DNA from: Paeniroseomonas aquatica
GTDB taxonomy: Bacteria > Pseudomonadota > Alphaproteobacteria > Acetobacterales > Acetobacteraceae
Direction of reading: 5' to 3'
Assembly (NCBI RefSeq): GCF_030409335.1
Contig: NZ_JAUFPN010000147.1
Coordinates: forward strand, 62,001 to 126,000
DNA length: 64,000 nucleotides
Of the stretch, positions 9,794 to 20,188 are shown piece by piece. The translations under genes were made by a program, and so were the position numbers. The notes under the pieces are model-generated. The model made no database searches. It had not been told where the DNA came from and saw only the letters and a list, made by a program, of their open reading frames with translations. The number at the start of each line of letters is the position of its first letter. Within the stretch, counting starts at the first letter, position 1.

Positions 9794-11041
9794 ATGCCGC
9801 CGATGTCCCGCGCCCTCTCCTTTCCCCGCGCCGCCGTGGACCGCCGCCGCTGGTCGTTCCTCCCGGCCGGGCTGCTGGCAGGGCTCGTCCTGCCCCTGGC
9901 CGCCTGCCAGGAAGAGGCGGCCAAGCCTGCCGCGCCGCCGCCGGCCGCCGTCACCGTGCTGCCCCTCAAGCCCGAGACCGTCGCCATCACGACCGAGCTG
10001 CCGGGCCGCACCACGCCCTTCCGCACCGCCGAGGTCCGCCCCCAGGTCGGCGGCGTGATCAAGGAGCGGCTCTTCACCGAGGGCGCCGCCACCGAAGCCG
10101 GCAAGCCGCTCTACCAGATCGATCCCGCACCGTTCCAGGCGAGCCTGCAGAGCGCCGAGGCCAGCCAGGCCCGGGCCGAGGCCGCGGCCACCTCGGCCCG
10201 CACCACCGTCAACCGCTATCAGCCCCTGGTCCGCGCCCGGGCGGTCAGCCAGCAGGACCTCGACAATGCGCTGGCGACCCTCCGCCAGGCCGAGGCGGAC
10301 ATTGCCTCCGCCAAGGCCAGTGTTACCACCGCCCGGCTGAACCTCGGCTATACCCGGGTCGATGCGCCGATCCCCGGTCGGACCGGGCGGTCCTCGGTCA
10401 CCCCCGGCGCGCTGGTGACGGCGGACCAGACCAATGCCCTGGTCACCATCACCCAGCTCGATCCGATCTACGTCGACGTCACCCAGCCCAGCTCCACCCT
10501 GCTGCGGCTGAAGCGGGAACTGGCCGCCGGGCGGCTGCGCCGGGTCGCCGACGACCAGGCCGAGGTCCATCTGACGCTCGAGGACGGCAGCGACTATGCC
10601 CAGGCCGGGCGGTTGCAGTTCAGCGAGGTGATCGTCGATCCCGGCACCGGCTCCGTCACCCTCCGCGCCGTCTTCCCCAACCCCGACGGCGTGCTGATGC
10701 CCGGCATGTTCGTTCGCGCAAAGCTCGAGGAGGGCACCGCCGAAGGGGTCATCCTGGTCCCGCAGCAGGCGGTCGCCCGCAATGCTAAGGGCGAGGCGAC
10801 GGCGATGGTGGTCGATGCCGAGGGCAAGGTGCAGCCCCGGATCATCCGGGCCGACCGCGCCATCGGCAATCGCTGGCTGGTCTCGGAGGGGCTGCAGGCG
10901 AATGACCGCGTCATCGTCGAGGGGCTGCAGCGGGCCCGTCCGGGCGCCCAGGTGCAGGCGACCGAGACGACGCAGCAGGCGCTCGACAACCCGGCGAAGC
11001 CGGCCGAGGGCCCCGGCCCGCAGCAACGCGCCGCGCGCTGA
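9794..11041 (+). CDS. RND efflux periplasmic adaptor (membrane fusion lipoprotein, AcrA/MexA type)
   Basis: A 415-residue membrane-fusion protein of a tripartite drug-efflux pump. The N terminus has a lipobox (LPLAAC, Cys about residue 38), so it is a lipoprotein anchored in the inner membrane. The lipoyl half-motif PGRTTPFRTAEVRPQVGGVI, a coiled-coil hairpin (about 115-170, ending in AVSQQDLDNALATLRQAEADI) and the beta-barrel segment LDPIYVDVTQPSSTLLRL are in family order. It links the RND pump to the outer-membrane factor. The start may be 9794 or 9803 (MPPM or MSRAL). It is the first gene of the operon and lies just after the half-site array. Confidence 0.93.
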   Translation: MPPMSRALSFPRAAVDRRRWSFLPAGLLAGLVLPLAACQEEAAKPAAPPPAAVTVLPLKPETVAITTELPGRTTPFRTAEVRPQVGGVIKERLFTEGAATEAGKPLYQIDPAPFQASLQSAEASQARAEAAATSARTTVNRYQPLVRARAVSQQDLDNALATLRQAEADIASAKASVTTARLNLGYTRVDAPIPGRTGRSSVTPGALVTADQTNALVTITQLDPIYVDVTQPSSTLLRLKRELAAGRLRRVADDQAEVHLTLEDGSDYAQAGRLQFSEVIVDPGTGSVTLRAVFPNPDGVLMPGMFVRAKLEEGTAEGVILVPQQAVARNAKGEATAMVVDAEGKVQPRIIRADRAIGNRWLVSEGLQANDRVIVEGLQRARPGAQVQATETTQQALDNPAKPAEGPGPQQRAAR

Positions 11042-11053
11042 AGAGGGCCCCGC

Positions 11054-14000
11054 ATGTCACGCTTCTTCATCGACCGCCCGGTCTTTGCCTGGGTGCTCGC
11101 CATCGTCACCATGCTGGCCGGCATCCTGGCGATCCGGTCGCTGCCCATCGCGCAGTATCCCTCGGTCGCGCCGCCTGCCATTGCGATCACCGTCGTCTAT
11201 CCCGGCGCCTCGGCCGAGACGGTGCAGAGCACCGTTGTGCAGGTGATCGAGCAGCAGCTCAGCGGTCTCGACAACCTGCTGTACTTCTCCTCGCAATCCG
11301 CCAAAGACGGCAGCGTCCAGATCACCCTGAGCTTCGCCCAGGGCACCGACCCGGACACGGCCCAGGTGCAGGTGCAGAACAAGGTGCAGCTGGCCGTCCC
11401 GCGGCTGCCGCAGGCGGTGCAGCAGCAGGGTCTGCGCGTCGCCAAGGCCACCCGCAACTTCCTGATGGTGGTCGGCTTCGTCTCAACCGACGGCAGCATG
11501 ACCAGCGGCGACATCGGCGACTTCATCGCCTCCACCGTCCAGGACCCGCTGAGCCGCACCCCCGGCGTCGGCGACTATCAGCTGTTCGGCGCGCAATACG
11601 CCATGCGCATCTGGCTCGATCCGGCCAAGCTGGTGAATTTCGGGATGACGCCGGCCGATGTCGCCGCCGCCATCCAGGCCGAGAACGTCCAGGTCGCCTC
11701 CGGCGAGCTGGGCGCCCTGCCCGCCACCCCCGGCCAGCAGCTCAATGCCACCATCATCGGCCCCTCCTACCTGCAGACGCCGGAGCAGTTCGGCCGCATC
11801 CTGCTGCGGGCCGACCCCGGCGGTGCGCAGGTGCGCCTGCGCGATGTCGCCCGGGTCGAGCTGGGCAACGAGAACTATGCGACCTCCACCAAGTTCAACG
11901 GCAGCCCCTCCGCCGCCATCGCGGTGAACCTCGCCCCCGGCGCCAATGCGCTGGCGACCGATACCGCGGTGCGCGAGACCCTGGCCCAGCTGCGTCCGAG
12001 CTTCCCCACCGGCATCGAGGCGGTCTTCCCCTACGACACCACGCCCTTCGTGCGGCTGTCGATCGAGGAGGTGGTGAAGACCCTGGCGGAAGCGGTCGGC
12101 CTGGTCTTCCTGGTGATGCTGGTCTTCCTGCAGAACTTCCGGGCGACGTTGATCCCGACGCTCGCGGTCCCGGTCGTGCTGCTCGGCACCTTCGCCCTGC
12201 TGCTGGTCTTCGGCTTCACCATCAACACGCTCACGATGTTCGGCGTGGTGCTGGCGATCGGCCTGCTGGTGGATGACGCCATCGTGGTGGTCGAGAACGT
12301 CGAGCGGGTGATGGAGGAGGAGCACCTCAGCCCGCTCGAGGCGACGCGGAAATCGATGGACCAGATCAGCGGCGCCCTGGTCGGCATCGCCCTGGTGCTC
12401 TCGGCGGTGTTCCTGCCGATGGCCTTCCTCGGCGGCTCCACCGGCGTCATCTACCGCCAGTTCGCCGTCACCATCGCGACGGCCATGGGGCTCTCGGTGC
12501 TGGTCGCGCTGATCTTCACCCCGGCGCTCTGCGTCACCCTGCTGCGCCCGCGCAAGCATGGCGCCGGCACCACCGGCCTGACCGGCTGGTTCAACCGCAA
12601 TTTCGACCGCGGCAACCGCGGCTATGTCGCCGCCCTGACCCGGATGCTGCGCAAGCCGCTGCGCTGGCTGCTGGTCTATGGCGTGCTGGTTGGCGGCATG
12701 GCCTTCCTGTTCCTACGGCTGCCCGTGTCCTTCCTGCCCGATGAGGACCAGGGCGTGCTCTTCATGCAGGTGAGCACCCCGCCCGGCGCCACCGCGGACC
12801 GCACCCAGCGGGCGCTCGATGCGGTGAACGACTACCTCCAGACCGAGGAGAAGGGCGTCATCGGCTCGGTGCTTACGGTCAACGGCTTCAGCTTCGGTGG
12901 CCGCGGCCAGAATGCCGGCATCGGCTTCGTCACCATGCGGCCCTGGGACGAGCGGCCAGGGGCGGCCAACAGCACCGCGGCGCTGGCCGGACGCATCATG
13001 CAGAAATTCGCCGGCTACCAGGACGCGCTGATCTTCGCCTTCCCGCCGCCGCCGATCATCGAGCTCGGCAATGCCACCGGCTTCGACATGATGCTGGTCG
13101 ACCAGACCGGCGTCGGCCATGCCGCCCTGCTCGGGGCCCGCAACCAGCTGCTGGGCATGGCGGCGCAGAGCCCGCTGCTCGCCGGCGTCCGTCCCAACGG
13201 CCAGGACGACGAGGCGCAGTATCGCCTGGTGATGGACTGGGAGAAGGCCCGCGTCCTCGGCGTCACTGCGGCGGCCATCAACAGCACCATCTCCGCGGCC
13301 TGGGGCTCCAGCTACGTGAACGACTTCATCGATCGCGGCCGGGTCAAGCGCGTCTACATGCAGGGCGATGCCTCCTCCCGCATGCGACCGGACGACCTCG
13401 AGCGCTGGTTCGTCCGCAACACCGCCGGGCAGATGGTGCCCTTCTCCGCCTTCGCCCGGGCCGAGTGGACGCAGGGCTCGCCCCGGCTCGAGCGCTACAA
13501 TGGCCGCCCCTCCATGGAGATCCTCGGTACCCCGGCTCCCGGCCAGTCGACCGGTGCCGCCATGGCCGAGATCGAACGCCTGGCCAAGCAGCTGCCCGCC
13601 GGCATCGGAGTGGAATGGACCGGCCTCTCCTTCGAGGAGCGGCTGTCCGGCAACCAGGCGCCGGCGCTCTATGCCATCTCGCTGCTGGTCGTCTTCCTCT
13701 GCCTCGCGGCACTCTACGAGAGCTGGGCGATCCCGGCCGCGGTCATGCTCGTGGTGCCGCTTGGCATCCTCGGCGCGGTCGCCGCGACCTATCTTCGTGG
13801 CCTGAACAACGACGTCTACTTCCAGGTCGGGCTGCTCACGACCATCGGCCTTGCCGCCAAGAACGCCATCCTCATCGTGGAATTCGCCAAGGAGGAGTTC
13901 GACCGGGGCGCCAGCCTGATGGACAGCGCGCTCACCGCCTCGCGCCAGCGGCTGCGGCCCATCCTGATGACCTCGCTGGCCTTCATCCTCGGCGTCATGC

Positions 14001-14248
14001 CGCTGGCGATCTCGACCGGGGCTGGCTCCGGCGGGCAGAATGCCATCGGCACCGGGGTGATCGGCGGCATGCTGGCCGGCACCGTCCTGGCGCTGCTGTT
14101 CGTGCCGGTCTTCTTCCTGGTGGTGCTGCGCACCTTCAAGGTCGGGGACAAGGCCCCCGAGGCCGATGCCAGGCCGAGCAGTGCCCATCCCCCTGCCCAT
14201 CCCCCTGCCCATCCCCCTGCCCACCCCCAGCCGGCGGCGGGAGAATGA
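11054..14248 (+). CDS. RND (HAE1-type) multidrug efflux pump, AcrB/MexB-like
   Basis: A 1064-residue inner-membrane proton antiporter that exports hydrophobic drugs, forming a trimer with the adaptor and the outer-membrane factor. The start [21 protein letters not shown] and the early [21 protein letters not shown] are HAE1 signatures. The proton-relay Asp pair falls at residues 407-408 ([18 protein letters not shown]), the same numbers as in E. coli AcrB. Twelve membrane helices in two groups and two large periplasmic loops are evident. The extreme C terminus carries a repetitive A-H-P-P tail not found in the core family. Its stop overlaps the next start (ATGA at 14245). Confidence 0.95.
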   Translation: MSRFFIDRPVFAWVLAIVTMLAGILAIRSLPIAQYPSVAPPAIAITVVYPGASAETVQSTVVQVIEQQLSGLDNLLYFSSQSAKDGSVQITLSFAQGTDPDTAQVQVQNKVQLAVPRLPQAVQQQGLRVAKATRNFLMVVGFVSTDGSMTSGDIGDFIASTVQDPLSRTPGVGDYQLFGAQYAMRIWLDPAKLVNFGMTPADVAAAIQAENVQVASGELGALPATPGQQLNATIIGPSYLQTPEQFGRILLRADPGGAQVRLRDVARVELGNENYATSTKFNGSPSAAIAVNLAPGANALATDTAVRETLAQLRPSFPTGIEAVFPYDTTPFVRLSIEEVVKTLAEAVGLVFLVMLVFLQNFRATLIPTLAVPVVLLGTFALLLVFGFTINTLTMFGVVLAIGLLVDDAIVVVENVERVMEEEHLSPLEATRKSMDQISGALVGIALVLSAVFLPMAFLGGSTGVIYRQFAVTIATAMGLSVLVALIFTPALCVTLLRPRKHGAGTTGLTGWFNRNFDRGNRGYVAALTRMLRKPLRWLLVYGVLVGGMAFLFLRLPVSFLPDEDQGVLFMQVSTPPGATADRTQRALDAVNDYLQTEEKGVIGSVLTVNGFSFGGRGQNAGIGFVTMRPWDERPGAANSTAALAGRIMQKFAGYQDALIFAFPPPPIIELGNATGFDMMLVDQTGVGHAALLGARNQLLGMAAQSPLLAGVRPNGQDDEAQYRLVMDWEKARVLGVTAAAINSTISAAWGSSYVNDFIDRGRVKRVYMQGDASSRMRPDDLERWFVRNTAGQMVPFSAFARAEWTQGSPRLERYNGRPSMEILGTPAPGQSTGAAMAEIERLAKQLPAGIGVEWTGLSFEERLSGNQAPALYAISLLVVFLCLAALYESWAIPAAVMLVVPLGILGAVAATYLRGLNNDVYFQVGLLTTIGLAAKNAILIVEFAKEEFDRGASLMDSALTASRQRLRPILMTSLAFILGVMPLAISTGAGSGGQNAIGTGVIGGMLAGTVLALLFVPVFFLVVLRTFKVGDKAPEADARPSSAHPPAHPPAHPPAHPQPAAGE
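14183..14230 (+). repeat. 12-bp tandem repeat encoding the A-H-P-P tail of the efflux pump
   Basis: Three perfect copies of GCCCATCCCCCT begin at 14183, 14195 and 14207, followed by a fourth degenerate copy at 14219. The unit is a multiple of three, so copy-number change would lengthen or shorten the cytoplasmic tail of the pump by four residues without breaking the frame. Confidence 0.9.
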
Positions 14249-15735
14249 TCATGCGCGCTACCCTTCCTGCCCTGACCCTGACGGCCATCCTGCTCTCGGG
14301 CTGCAGCCTGATCCCCGACATCCTGCGCCCGGCGGCGCCTGTCCCGACCGGCTGGCCGGAAGGTCCCGCCTACCAGCGGCCGCCCGAGGCGCAGGACGCG
14401 ACCACCGCCGACAACATCGGCTGGGAAGACTTCTTCCGCGATAGCCGGCTGCGCCGGACACTGGGCCTGGCGCTCGAGGGCAACCGCGACCTGCGGGTGG
14501 CGGCGCTCAACGTCGCCCAGGCCGAGGCGCAGTTCCGCGTGCAGCGCGGCGCCATCCTGCCGGAGTTCGGTGCCACCGGCAGCCTTTCGGCGACGCGGAC
14601 GCCGCGCGCGGCCTCCTCCTTCGCCGGCCTCATTCCCGGCGGCGGCGTCGAGAGCACCGGCGGGCTGAACTACCGGCTCTGGAGCGCCGGCCTCGGCTTC
14701 ACCTCCTATGAGATCGACCTGTTCGGCCGGGTCCGCAGCCTGACGGCCCAGGCCTTCCAGCAATACCTCGGCTATGCCGAGACCCGGCGCAGCACCCAGC
14801 TCAGCCTCGTCTCGCAGGTCGCCAATGCCTGGCTGGCGGTCGCAGCCGACCAGGAGCTGCTGGACCTGACGCGCTCCACCCTGGCCAACCAGGAGGATGC
14901 CTACCGTCTGACCAAGGCCGGCTACGACGGCGGCAATTCCACCGCCCTGGCGCTGCGCCAGGCGCAGACCTCGGTCGAGACCGCCAAGGCCAACCTGGCG
15001 CAATACACCCGCCAGCTGGCCCAGGACCGCAACGCGCTGGACCTGCTGGTCGGCCAGCCGGTGCCGGTCGCCCTCCTGCCCGCGACCAAGCTGGAGTCGA
15101 CCCTGCTGCCGCCCCGGATCCCGGAGGGCCTCTCCTCCGAGCTGCTGCTGCGCCGGCCGGACGTGCTGGCAGCCGAGCACAACCTGCTGGCGGCCAATGC
15201 CAATATCGGTGCGGCGCGGGCGGCCTTCTTCCCCTCGCTCAGCCTCACCGCCAGCTACGGGTCCTCGAGCTCGGGGCTGAACCGCCTGTTCAGCCCGGGG
15301 TCCAGCGCCTGGACCTTCGCGCCGGCCGTCAACATCCCGATCTTCAACGGCGGCATCAACCGCGCCAACCTCGATCTGTCCAAGCTGCAGCGGGACAGTA
15401 ACGTCGCCCAGTACGAGAAGGCGATCCAGACCGCCTTCCGCGAGGTGGCCGATGCCCTCGCCGCCCGGGGCACCTACGACGAGCAGATCGCGGCGCAGAC
15501 CCGGCTGGTGGATGCCTATGCCGACGCCTATCGGCTGGCGCTGCTCCGCTTCCGCGGCGGGCTGGATACCTACCAGGCGCCGCTCGACAGCCAGCGCTCC
15601 CTGTTCACCGCGCAGCAGACCCTCATCAGTTTGCGACTGGCACGGCTGCAAAACCTCGTTACGCTGTACAAGACCCTGGGCGGCGGCTGGAGCCGCCAGA
15701 CGGTCGCGGCGGCCGCCATGGCACCGCCACGGTAG
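14245..15735 (+). CDS. Efflux outer-membrane factor (NodT/OprM family lipoprotein)
   Basis: A 496-residue TolC-like exit duct for the upstream pump. The signal peptide ends in a lipobox (TAILLSGCS, Cys20), so it is a lipoprotein like OprM. The two repeats of the outer-membrane efflux family are recognisable: [25 protein letters not shown] with [16 protein letters not shown]-like helices in the first half, and [34 protein letters not shown] in the second. The start at 14245 overlaps the pump stop by four bases; an alternative ATG is at 14251. Translational coupling with the pump is likely. Confidence 0.93.
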   Translation: MIMRATLPALTLTAILLSGCSLIPDILRPAAPVPTGWPEGPAYQRPPEAQDATTADNIGWEDFFRDSRLRRTLGLALEGNRDLRVAALNVAQAEAQFRVQRGAILPEFGATGSLSATRTPRAASSFAGLIPGGGVESTGGLNYRLWSAGLGFTSYEIDLFGRVRSLTAQAFQQYLGYAETRRSTQLSLVSQVANAWLAVAADQELLDLTRSTLANQEDAYRLTKAGYDGGNSTALALRQAQTSVETAKANLAQYTRQLAQDRNALDLLVGQPVPVALLPATKLESTLLPPRIPEGLSSELLLRRPDVLAAEHNLLAANANIGAARAAFFPSLSLTASYGSSSSGLNRLFSPGSSAWTFAPAVNIPIFNGGINRANLDLSKLQRDSNVAQYEKAIQTAFREVADALAARGTYDEQIAAQTRLVDAYADAYRLALLRFRGGLDTYQAPLDSQRSLFTAQQTLISLRLARLQNLVTLYKTLGGGWSRQTVAAAAMAPPR

Positions 15736-15752
15736 CGAGGGAACAGAGCCGC

Positions 15753-16376
15753 GTGAGCACCTCCACCACCATCGCCCCGCGTCGGCTGAGCGAAGCCGAG
15801 CGGCGCAGCGCTCTGATCCAGGCGGCGGAGACGGTCTTCCTTCGCCAGGGCTATGCCGCCGCCAACATGGACGACGTCGCCCAGGCGGTGGGGATGTCGA
15901 AAAAGACCCTGTACCAGCTCTACCCTTCCAAGGAAGCGCTGTTCGATGCGGTGGTGACGCGCTTCTGCGCGCCGATGCAGGTCGCCGCCGAGCCCACCGC
16001 GCGGGGCGATGCGGCGGCGCTGGCCGGTCTGCTGGCGGATGTCGCGCTGCATATCCTGTCGCCGCGCCACGTGGCGCTGTTCCGGGTCATCGCCTCGGAG
16101 GTCAACCGGGCGCCGGAGCTTGCCGCCGCGGTGCAGCGCAGCCGCGGCCGCGGCACCGGCGTGGTCGAGCAATGGCTGGCGGAACAGGCCGCCCTCGGCT
16201 GGCTTCGGCTCGAGGATCCGGAACAGGCCGCCGGCATGCTGATCGGCATGGTGGTCGGCGAGCCGCACATGCTGATGCTGCTCGGCCAGCGCCCGCCGCC
16301 CGATGCCGAGGAGATCCGGAAGCGGGCCGGTCAGGCGGTCGCCATCTTCCTCGAAGGCGCCGCTTCCGGGGCTTGA
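15753..16376 (+). CDS. TetR/AcrR-family transcriptional regulator
   Basis: A 207-residue repressor starting at a GTG. The N-terminal HTH is intact (about residues 12-60: ALIQAAETVFLRQGYAAANMDDVAQ, then AVGMSKKTLYQLYPSKEALF); the all-helical C-terminal half is expected to bind a ligand and dimerise. It follows the outer-membrane factor by 17 nt in the same direction, so it is probably the last gene of the efflux operon. It is the natural candidate for the regular half-site array at 9741-9782, which would give autoregulation. It ends 3 nt before the convergent monooxygenase stop, leaving no room for a separate terminator. Confidence 0.92.
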   Translation: MSTSTTIAPRRLSEAERRSALIQAAETVFLRQGYAAANMDDVAQAVGMSKKTLYQLYPSKEALFDAVVTRFCAPMQVAAEPTARGDAAALAGLLADVALHILSPRHVALFRVIASEVNRAPELAAAVQRSRGRGTGVVEQWLAEQAALGWLRLEDPEQAAGMLIGMVVGEPHMLMLLGQRPPPDAEEIRKRAGQAVAIFLEGAASGA

Positions 16377-16379
16377 ACC

Positions 16380-17621
16380 CTACTCCGCCGCCGCCACCCG
16401 CGGGGCGAGGTCGGTGCTGTAGTCGAGGCTGACCGGCGTCTCCGCCTCGAAGGGGCTCTTGAGGTCGAGCGCCTTCGCCGTCTCCCGCAGCGCCGGCAGC
16501 ACCTCCTCGCCGAACAGCCGGATGCAGGTCAGGCTGTCGGCATGGCTCACCGCGCCGTCATTGGCCCAGAGCGCCATGATCCCCGGCCGCGTCGCCTCCA
16601 TCACCTGCCGCAGCTTGGCGATGACCGTCTTCGGCGTGCCGGCGATGATCATGTTGTCGCGGATCTGCTCGTCGAAGGTGGGACGCTTCCGCGGGCTGGT
16701 CCCCCGCCCGGTCGAGAATTCGACGAAGCCGCGCCGGTTCTCCGGCGAGGAATACCCCGCCGGCGTGCTCCAGACCGGATGCGCAAGGCCGGTGAACTCG
16801 CCCTGCATCCAGGTGAACTGCCGGGCATTCTCCAGCGCCTTCTCCTCGGTTTCGGCCACATGCACCTGCTTGAGGTAGCCGTGGTATTCCGGTCCGCCCT
16901 GGAAGCCGACCTCGGCGGCGGTGTCGTCGTAGAGCTTCCAGATCTTCTGCGTCTGCTCGACGGTCGTGTTCAGCGCGATATAGGGGTAGCGGTGCTGCGC
17001 CGCCCAGATCACGGTCTCGCGGCTGATGACGCCGGGCACCCAGACGCGCGGATAGGGCTTCTGCAGCGGCACCGCCCAGGGGTTCACCACCCGGTGCTGA
17101 TAATGCGTCCCCTCCCAGCGGAAGGGCCCCGGCTGGGTCCAGGCCTTGACGATCAGGTCATGCGCCTCCTCGAAGCGTTCCCGGTTGAAGGCCGGGTTCA
17201 CCCCGACCGCCAGCTGCTCCTGCCCGCCGCCGCGGACGAAGCCGGAGACGAGGCGCCCCTTCGAGATCATGTCGATCATCGCCAGCTCCTCGGCCAGGCG
17301 GATCGGGTTCTCCGCCAGCGGCAGCGGATTGCCGAGCATGACGATCTTCACCCGCTTGGTCAGGCCGGCCAGGAGTGCGGCGAAGATGTTGGCCTTCGCC
17401 TGCATGCAGAAGGGCGCGTTGTGGTGCTCGTTCAGCATGATGCCGTCGAAGCCGACGGTCTCGGCCAGCACGTACTGCTCGATGTACTCGTTGTAGAGCC
17501 TGCTGCCCTCGGCGGGGTCGAAGTGGCTGTTCGAGAACATCAGCGCCGTCGCGCCGAACTCCAGCCCCTTGTCGGCGGGGTAGGTCGCCATCGGCTGTTC
17601 GGTGAAATACATGATGTGCAT
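16380..17621 (-). CDS. LLM-class (luciferase-like) flavin-dependent monooxygenase
   Basis: A 413-residue bacterial-luciferase-fold protein. Recognisable elements are ETVGFDGIMLNEHHNAP (substrate/flavin pocket Glu-His-His), VMLGNPLPLAENPIRLAEELAMID and SKGRLVSGFVRGGGQEQ, the FMNH2-binding strand of the family. Such enzymes use reduced FMN from a separate reductase to oxygenate organic substrates. No reductase lies nearby. It is 12 nt downstream of an alpha/beta-hydrolase-fold gene on the same strand, a pairing that suggests successive steps on one substrate. The substrate is unknown. Confidence 0.85.
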   Translation of the reverse strand: MHIMYFTEQPMATYPADKGLEFGATALMFSNSHFDPAEGSRLYNEYIEQYVLAETVGFDGIMLNEHHNAPFCMQAKANIFAALLAGLTKRVKIVMLGNPLPLAENPIRLAEELAMIDMISKGRLVSGFVRGGGQEQLAVGVNPAFNRERFEEAHDLIVKAWTQPGPFRWEGTHYQHRVVNPWAVPLQKPYPRVWVPGVISRETVIWAAQHRYPYIALNTTVEQTQKIWKLYDDTAAEVGFQGGPEYHGYLKQVHVAETEEKALENARQFTWMQGEFTGLAHPVWSTPAGYSSPENRRGFVEFSTGRGTSPRKRPTFDEQIRDNMIIAGTPKTVIAKLRQVMEATRPGIMALWANDGAVSHADSLTCIRLFGEEVLPALRETAKALDLKSPFEAETPVSLDYSTDLAPRVAAAE

Positions 17622-17633
17622 GGCGCTCTCCCC

Positions 17634-18416
17634 TCAGCCGATGAAATCGGTGACGAGCCGGGCGAATTCCGCCGGCTTCTCCATCTCGACGCAGGCGCCG
17701 CAGGCCGGCACCACCGCCAGCCTGGCTCCCACCAGCCCCGCCATGACGCGATCGGCGGCGCTGATCGGCACCACCTTGTCCTCGCCGCCCCAGACCACCA
17801 GCGCCGGTGCCCGGATGGCGCCCAGCAGATGCGGCAAGGTCTGGCTATGCATGTAGGGCTTCCAGGCGAGGCGGAAATTCATCTCCCGGCAGAGGTCCCA
17901 TTCGACGAGCTGGTCGGTGCTCGGCTCCGCGCCGTACACAGCCTCGAATGCCTTTTGCTCGTGGAAACCGGCCCGCGCATAATCGATATGGCTCACCAGC
18001 GCCTGGTCGAGGATATCCCCCTGCGGCGGCTTGAACCCCATCGGCCCGACCAGCACGAGCTTTTCGAAATCCCGCGGCGCCAGGCTCGCCATCTCCGCGG
18101 CGATCCAGCCGCCGAAGCCCAGGCCCAGCAGGCTGGCACGTGGGATGTCGAGCGCCGCGAGCAGCCCCTGGTACACCGCCGCCAGGTCGCGCGGATGCCG
18201 CATCCAGGCCGCACGCTCCGAGGCGCCATAGCCCGGATGCTCCGGCAGCAGCAGGTCGTAGCGCTCGGCCAGCGCCACGTAGATGGGCAGTTGGTCCGGC
18301 GTGCCGATATCCCGGTGCAGCACCAGCAGCGGAGCGCCGCTTCCCGCCCGTCGCAGCCGCAACTGCAAACCGGCGACGGCCACATGGGATTCCTGCCATT
18401 CGAGTGGCGCGGCCAT
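17634..18416 (-). CDS. Alpha/beta-hydrolase-fold protein lacking the serine nucleophile
   Basis: A 260-residue alpha/beta-hydrolase-fold protein. The strand before the nucleophile elbow, the elbow itself, and a C-terminal GEDKVVPISAADRVM acid-loop segment are present. At the elbow the sequence is L-G-L-G-F-G-G, so residue 100, normally the catalytic Ser of G-x-S-x-G, is Gly. Either the enzyme uses a different residue or it is non-hydrolytic, for example a binding or lyase-type member. It is co-transcribed with the luciferase-like monooxygenase downstream. The start is at 18416, with a divergent receptor gene on the other side. Confidence 0.8.
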   Translation of the reverse strand: MAAPLEWQESHVAVAGLQLRLRRAGSGAPLLVLHRDIGTPDQLPIYVALAERYDLLLPEHPGYGASERAAWMRHPRDLAAVYQGLLAALDIPRASLLGLGFGGWIAAEMASLAPRDFEKLVLVGPMGFKPPQGDILDQALVSHIDYARAGFHEQKAFEAVYGAEPSTDQLVEWDLCREMNFRLAWKPYMHSQTLPHLLGAIRAPALVVWGGEDKVVPISAADRVMAGLVGARLAVVPACGACVEMEKPAEFARLVTDFIG

Positions 18417-18554
18417 TCCGTTTCTCCCGTGTTCTTGCCCGAACGCTCGCAGCCGGAACCGGGCCTGTCAATGCGACCGATCTGCGTGATTCCGTTGACG
18501 ACGACTGGCATTGCACCGCAGCATTACGCTCCCAAGTCGACCGGAGGCTGCATC

Positions 18555-20135
18555 ATGCGCCGTCGCCACCTGCTCGCCGCCAGCGTGTCCCTGGCCGCCC
18601 CACGCCTCGCCGCCGCACAGGGCGCCTCGGGCCGGCGCACCCTCCGCTTCGTGCCCCAGGCCGACCTCGCCCTGCTGGACCCGATCCACAGCGTCGCCTT
18701 CGTCACCCGCAACCACGCGCTGATGGTCTTCGACACGCTCTATGGCTGGGACAGCGAACTCCGCGCCCGGCCGCAGATGGCCGAAGGCCATACCGTGGAG
18801 GACGACGGCAGGACCGTCACCATCACCCTGCGCGAGGGCCTGAGATTCCACGATGGCGAGCCGGTTCGCGGCCGCGACGCCGCCGCTTCCATCCGCCGCT
18901 GGGCGACCCGCGACGCCTTCGGCCAGGCGCTCTTCGCGGCCACCGACGAGGTGGATGCGCCGGATGACCGCCGCATCCGCTTCCGGCTGAAGAAGCCCTT
19001 CCCGCTGCTGCCGGATGCCCTCGCCAAGGTCGGCACCCATGTCTGCGCCATCATGCCGGAGCGTTTCGCCGCCCTGCCCTCCTCCCAGGCGGTGCCGGAG
19101 CTGATCGGCAGCGGCCCCTTCCGCTACGTCGCGGAGGAGCGCATGGCCGGCTCCCGCAACATCTACGCGAGATTCGAGGGCTACCAGCCGCGGCAGGAAG
19201 CCGCCTCCTACCTCTCGGGCGGCAAGGTGGCGCATTTCGACCGCGTCGAATGGCTCACCATCCCGGATGGCGCCACCGCCGGCGCGGCCCTGCAACGCGG
19301 CGAGGTCGACTGGATCGAGATGCCGACCATCGACCTGGTGCCGCAGCTCAGGCGCGCCCGCAGCGTGAAGATCGACATTCTCGACCCGCACGGCAGCATC
19401 GGCTTCTTCCGCCCCAACTGCCTGCACCCGCCCTTCGACAACCCGGCCATCCGCCGCGCCATCCTCCGCGCCACCAACCAGGCGGATTTCATGCTCGCCG
19501 CCGCCGGCGACGACCGCAGCTTCTGGCGCGTGCCCTACGGCTTCTTCGCCCCCGGCAGCGTCATGGCCAGCGACGTGGGGATGGAGGCCCTGGCCACGCC
19601 CACCGACGCCGCGGCCGCGAAGCGCGAGCTGGAAGCCGCCGGCTACAGGGGCGAGCGCGTTACCTTCCTCGCCGCCACCGACTTCCCCGTCATCAACGCC
19701 ATGTCGGAGGTGCAGGGCGACCTGCTCCGCCGCATCGGCATCAACCTCGACTACGTCGCGACCGACTGGGGCAGCGTTGTCCGCCGCATCCTGAACCAGG
19801 ACCCACCGGACAAGGGCGGCTGGAACGCGACCGTCAGCTTCACCGCCGGCAGCGCCCAGGTGAACCCGGCGGCCAACAACCTCATCCGCGGCCATGGCAG
19901 GGGCGCCATCTTCGGCTGGCCCACCGCGCCCGAGCTGGAGGCGCTGCGCAACGCCTGGTTCGACGCCCCCGACGACGCCGCCCGCGCCGGCATCGGCCGC
20001 CGCATGCAGCGCCAGGCCTTCGAGGACGTGCCCTATGTCCCGCTCGGCCAGTTCTTCTCGCCGACGGCGCTGCGCACCGACCTCGAGGGCATGCTGAAGG
20101 GCATCGCCCTCTTCTGGGGCATCAGGCGGGTTTGA
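18555..20135 (+). CDS. Family 5 (peptide/nickel-type) ABC transporter substrate-binding protein
   Basis: A 526-residue extracytoplasmic receptor. The N terminus (MRRRHLLAASVSLAAPRLAAA) is a signal peptide with clustered arginines. The SBP_bac_5 signature is seen in MAEGHTVEDDGRTVTITLREG, LRFHDGEPVRGRDAAASIRRW and IGSGPFRYVAEERMAGSRN. Such proteins deliver oligopeptides, opines, glycosides or other solutes to a DppBCDF-like permease. No permease or ATPase gene is adjacent, so its partner lies elsewhere. A strong GGAGG stands 8 nt before the chosen ATG. The next gene, an SDR, may share its transcript. Confidence 0.9.
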   Translation: MRRRHLLAASVSLAAPRLAAAQGASGRRTLRFVPQADLALLDPIHSVAFVTRNHALMVFDTLYGWDSELRARPQMAEGHTVEDDGRTVTITLREGLRFHDGEPVRGRDAAASIRRWATRDAFGQALFAATDEVDAPDDRRIRFRLKKPFPLLPDALAKVGTHVCAIMPERFAALPSSQAVPELIGSGPFRYVAEERMAGSRNIYARFEGYQPRQEAASYLSGGKVAHFDRVEWLTIPDGATAGAALQRGEVDWIEMPTIDLVPQLRRARSVKIDILDPHGSIGFFRPNCLHPPFDNPAIRRAILRATNQADFMLAAAGDDRSFWRVPYGFFAPGSVMASDVGMEALATPTDAAAAKRELEAAGYRGERVTFLAATDFPVINAMSEVQGDLLRRIGINLDYVATDWGSVVRRILNQDPPDKGGWNATVSFTAGSAQVNPAANNLIRGHGRGAIFGWPTAPELEALRNAWFDAPDDAARAGIGRRMQRQAFEDVPYVPLGQFFSPTALRTDLEGMLKGIALFWGIRRV

Positions 20136-20188
20136 CGCCCCGGCTTCTCCCGCCGCACCATCCCGGCCAAAGGCAGGAGGAGACCACG

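Noticed and set aside
12713-14224. Minus-strand frame starting with repeated M-G-R-G
   Set aside because: The repeat is simply the antisense reading of the 12-bp tandem repeat in the pump gene.
13816-15651. A 611-codon minus-strand frame across the outer-membrane factor
   Set aside because: Antisense shadow of a clear lipoprotein efflux gene.
16542-18554. Long plus-strand extension ahead of the family 5 receptor
   Set aside because: It is antisense to the monooxygenase and hydrolase-fold genes; the true start at 18555 has a ribosome site and signal peptide.
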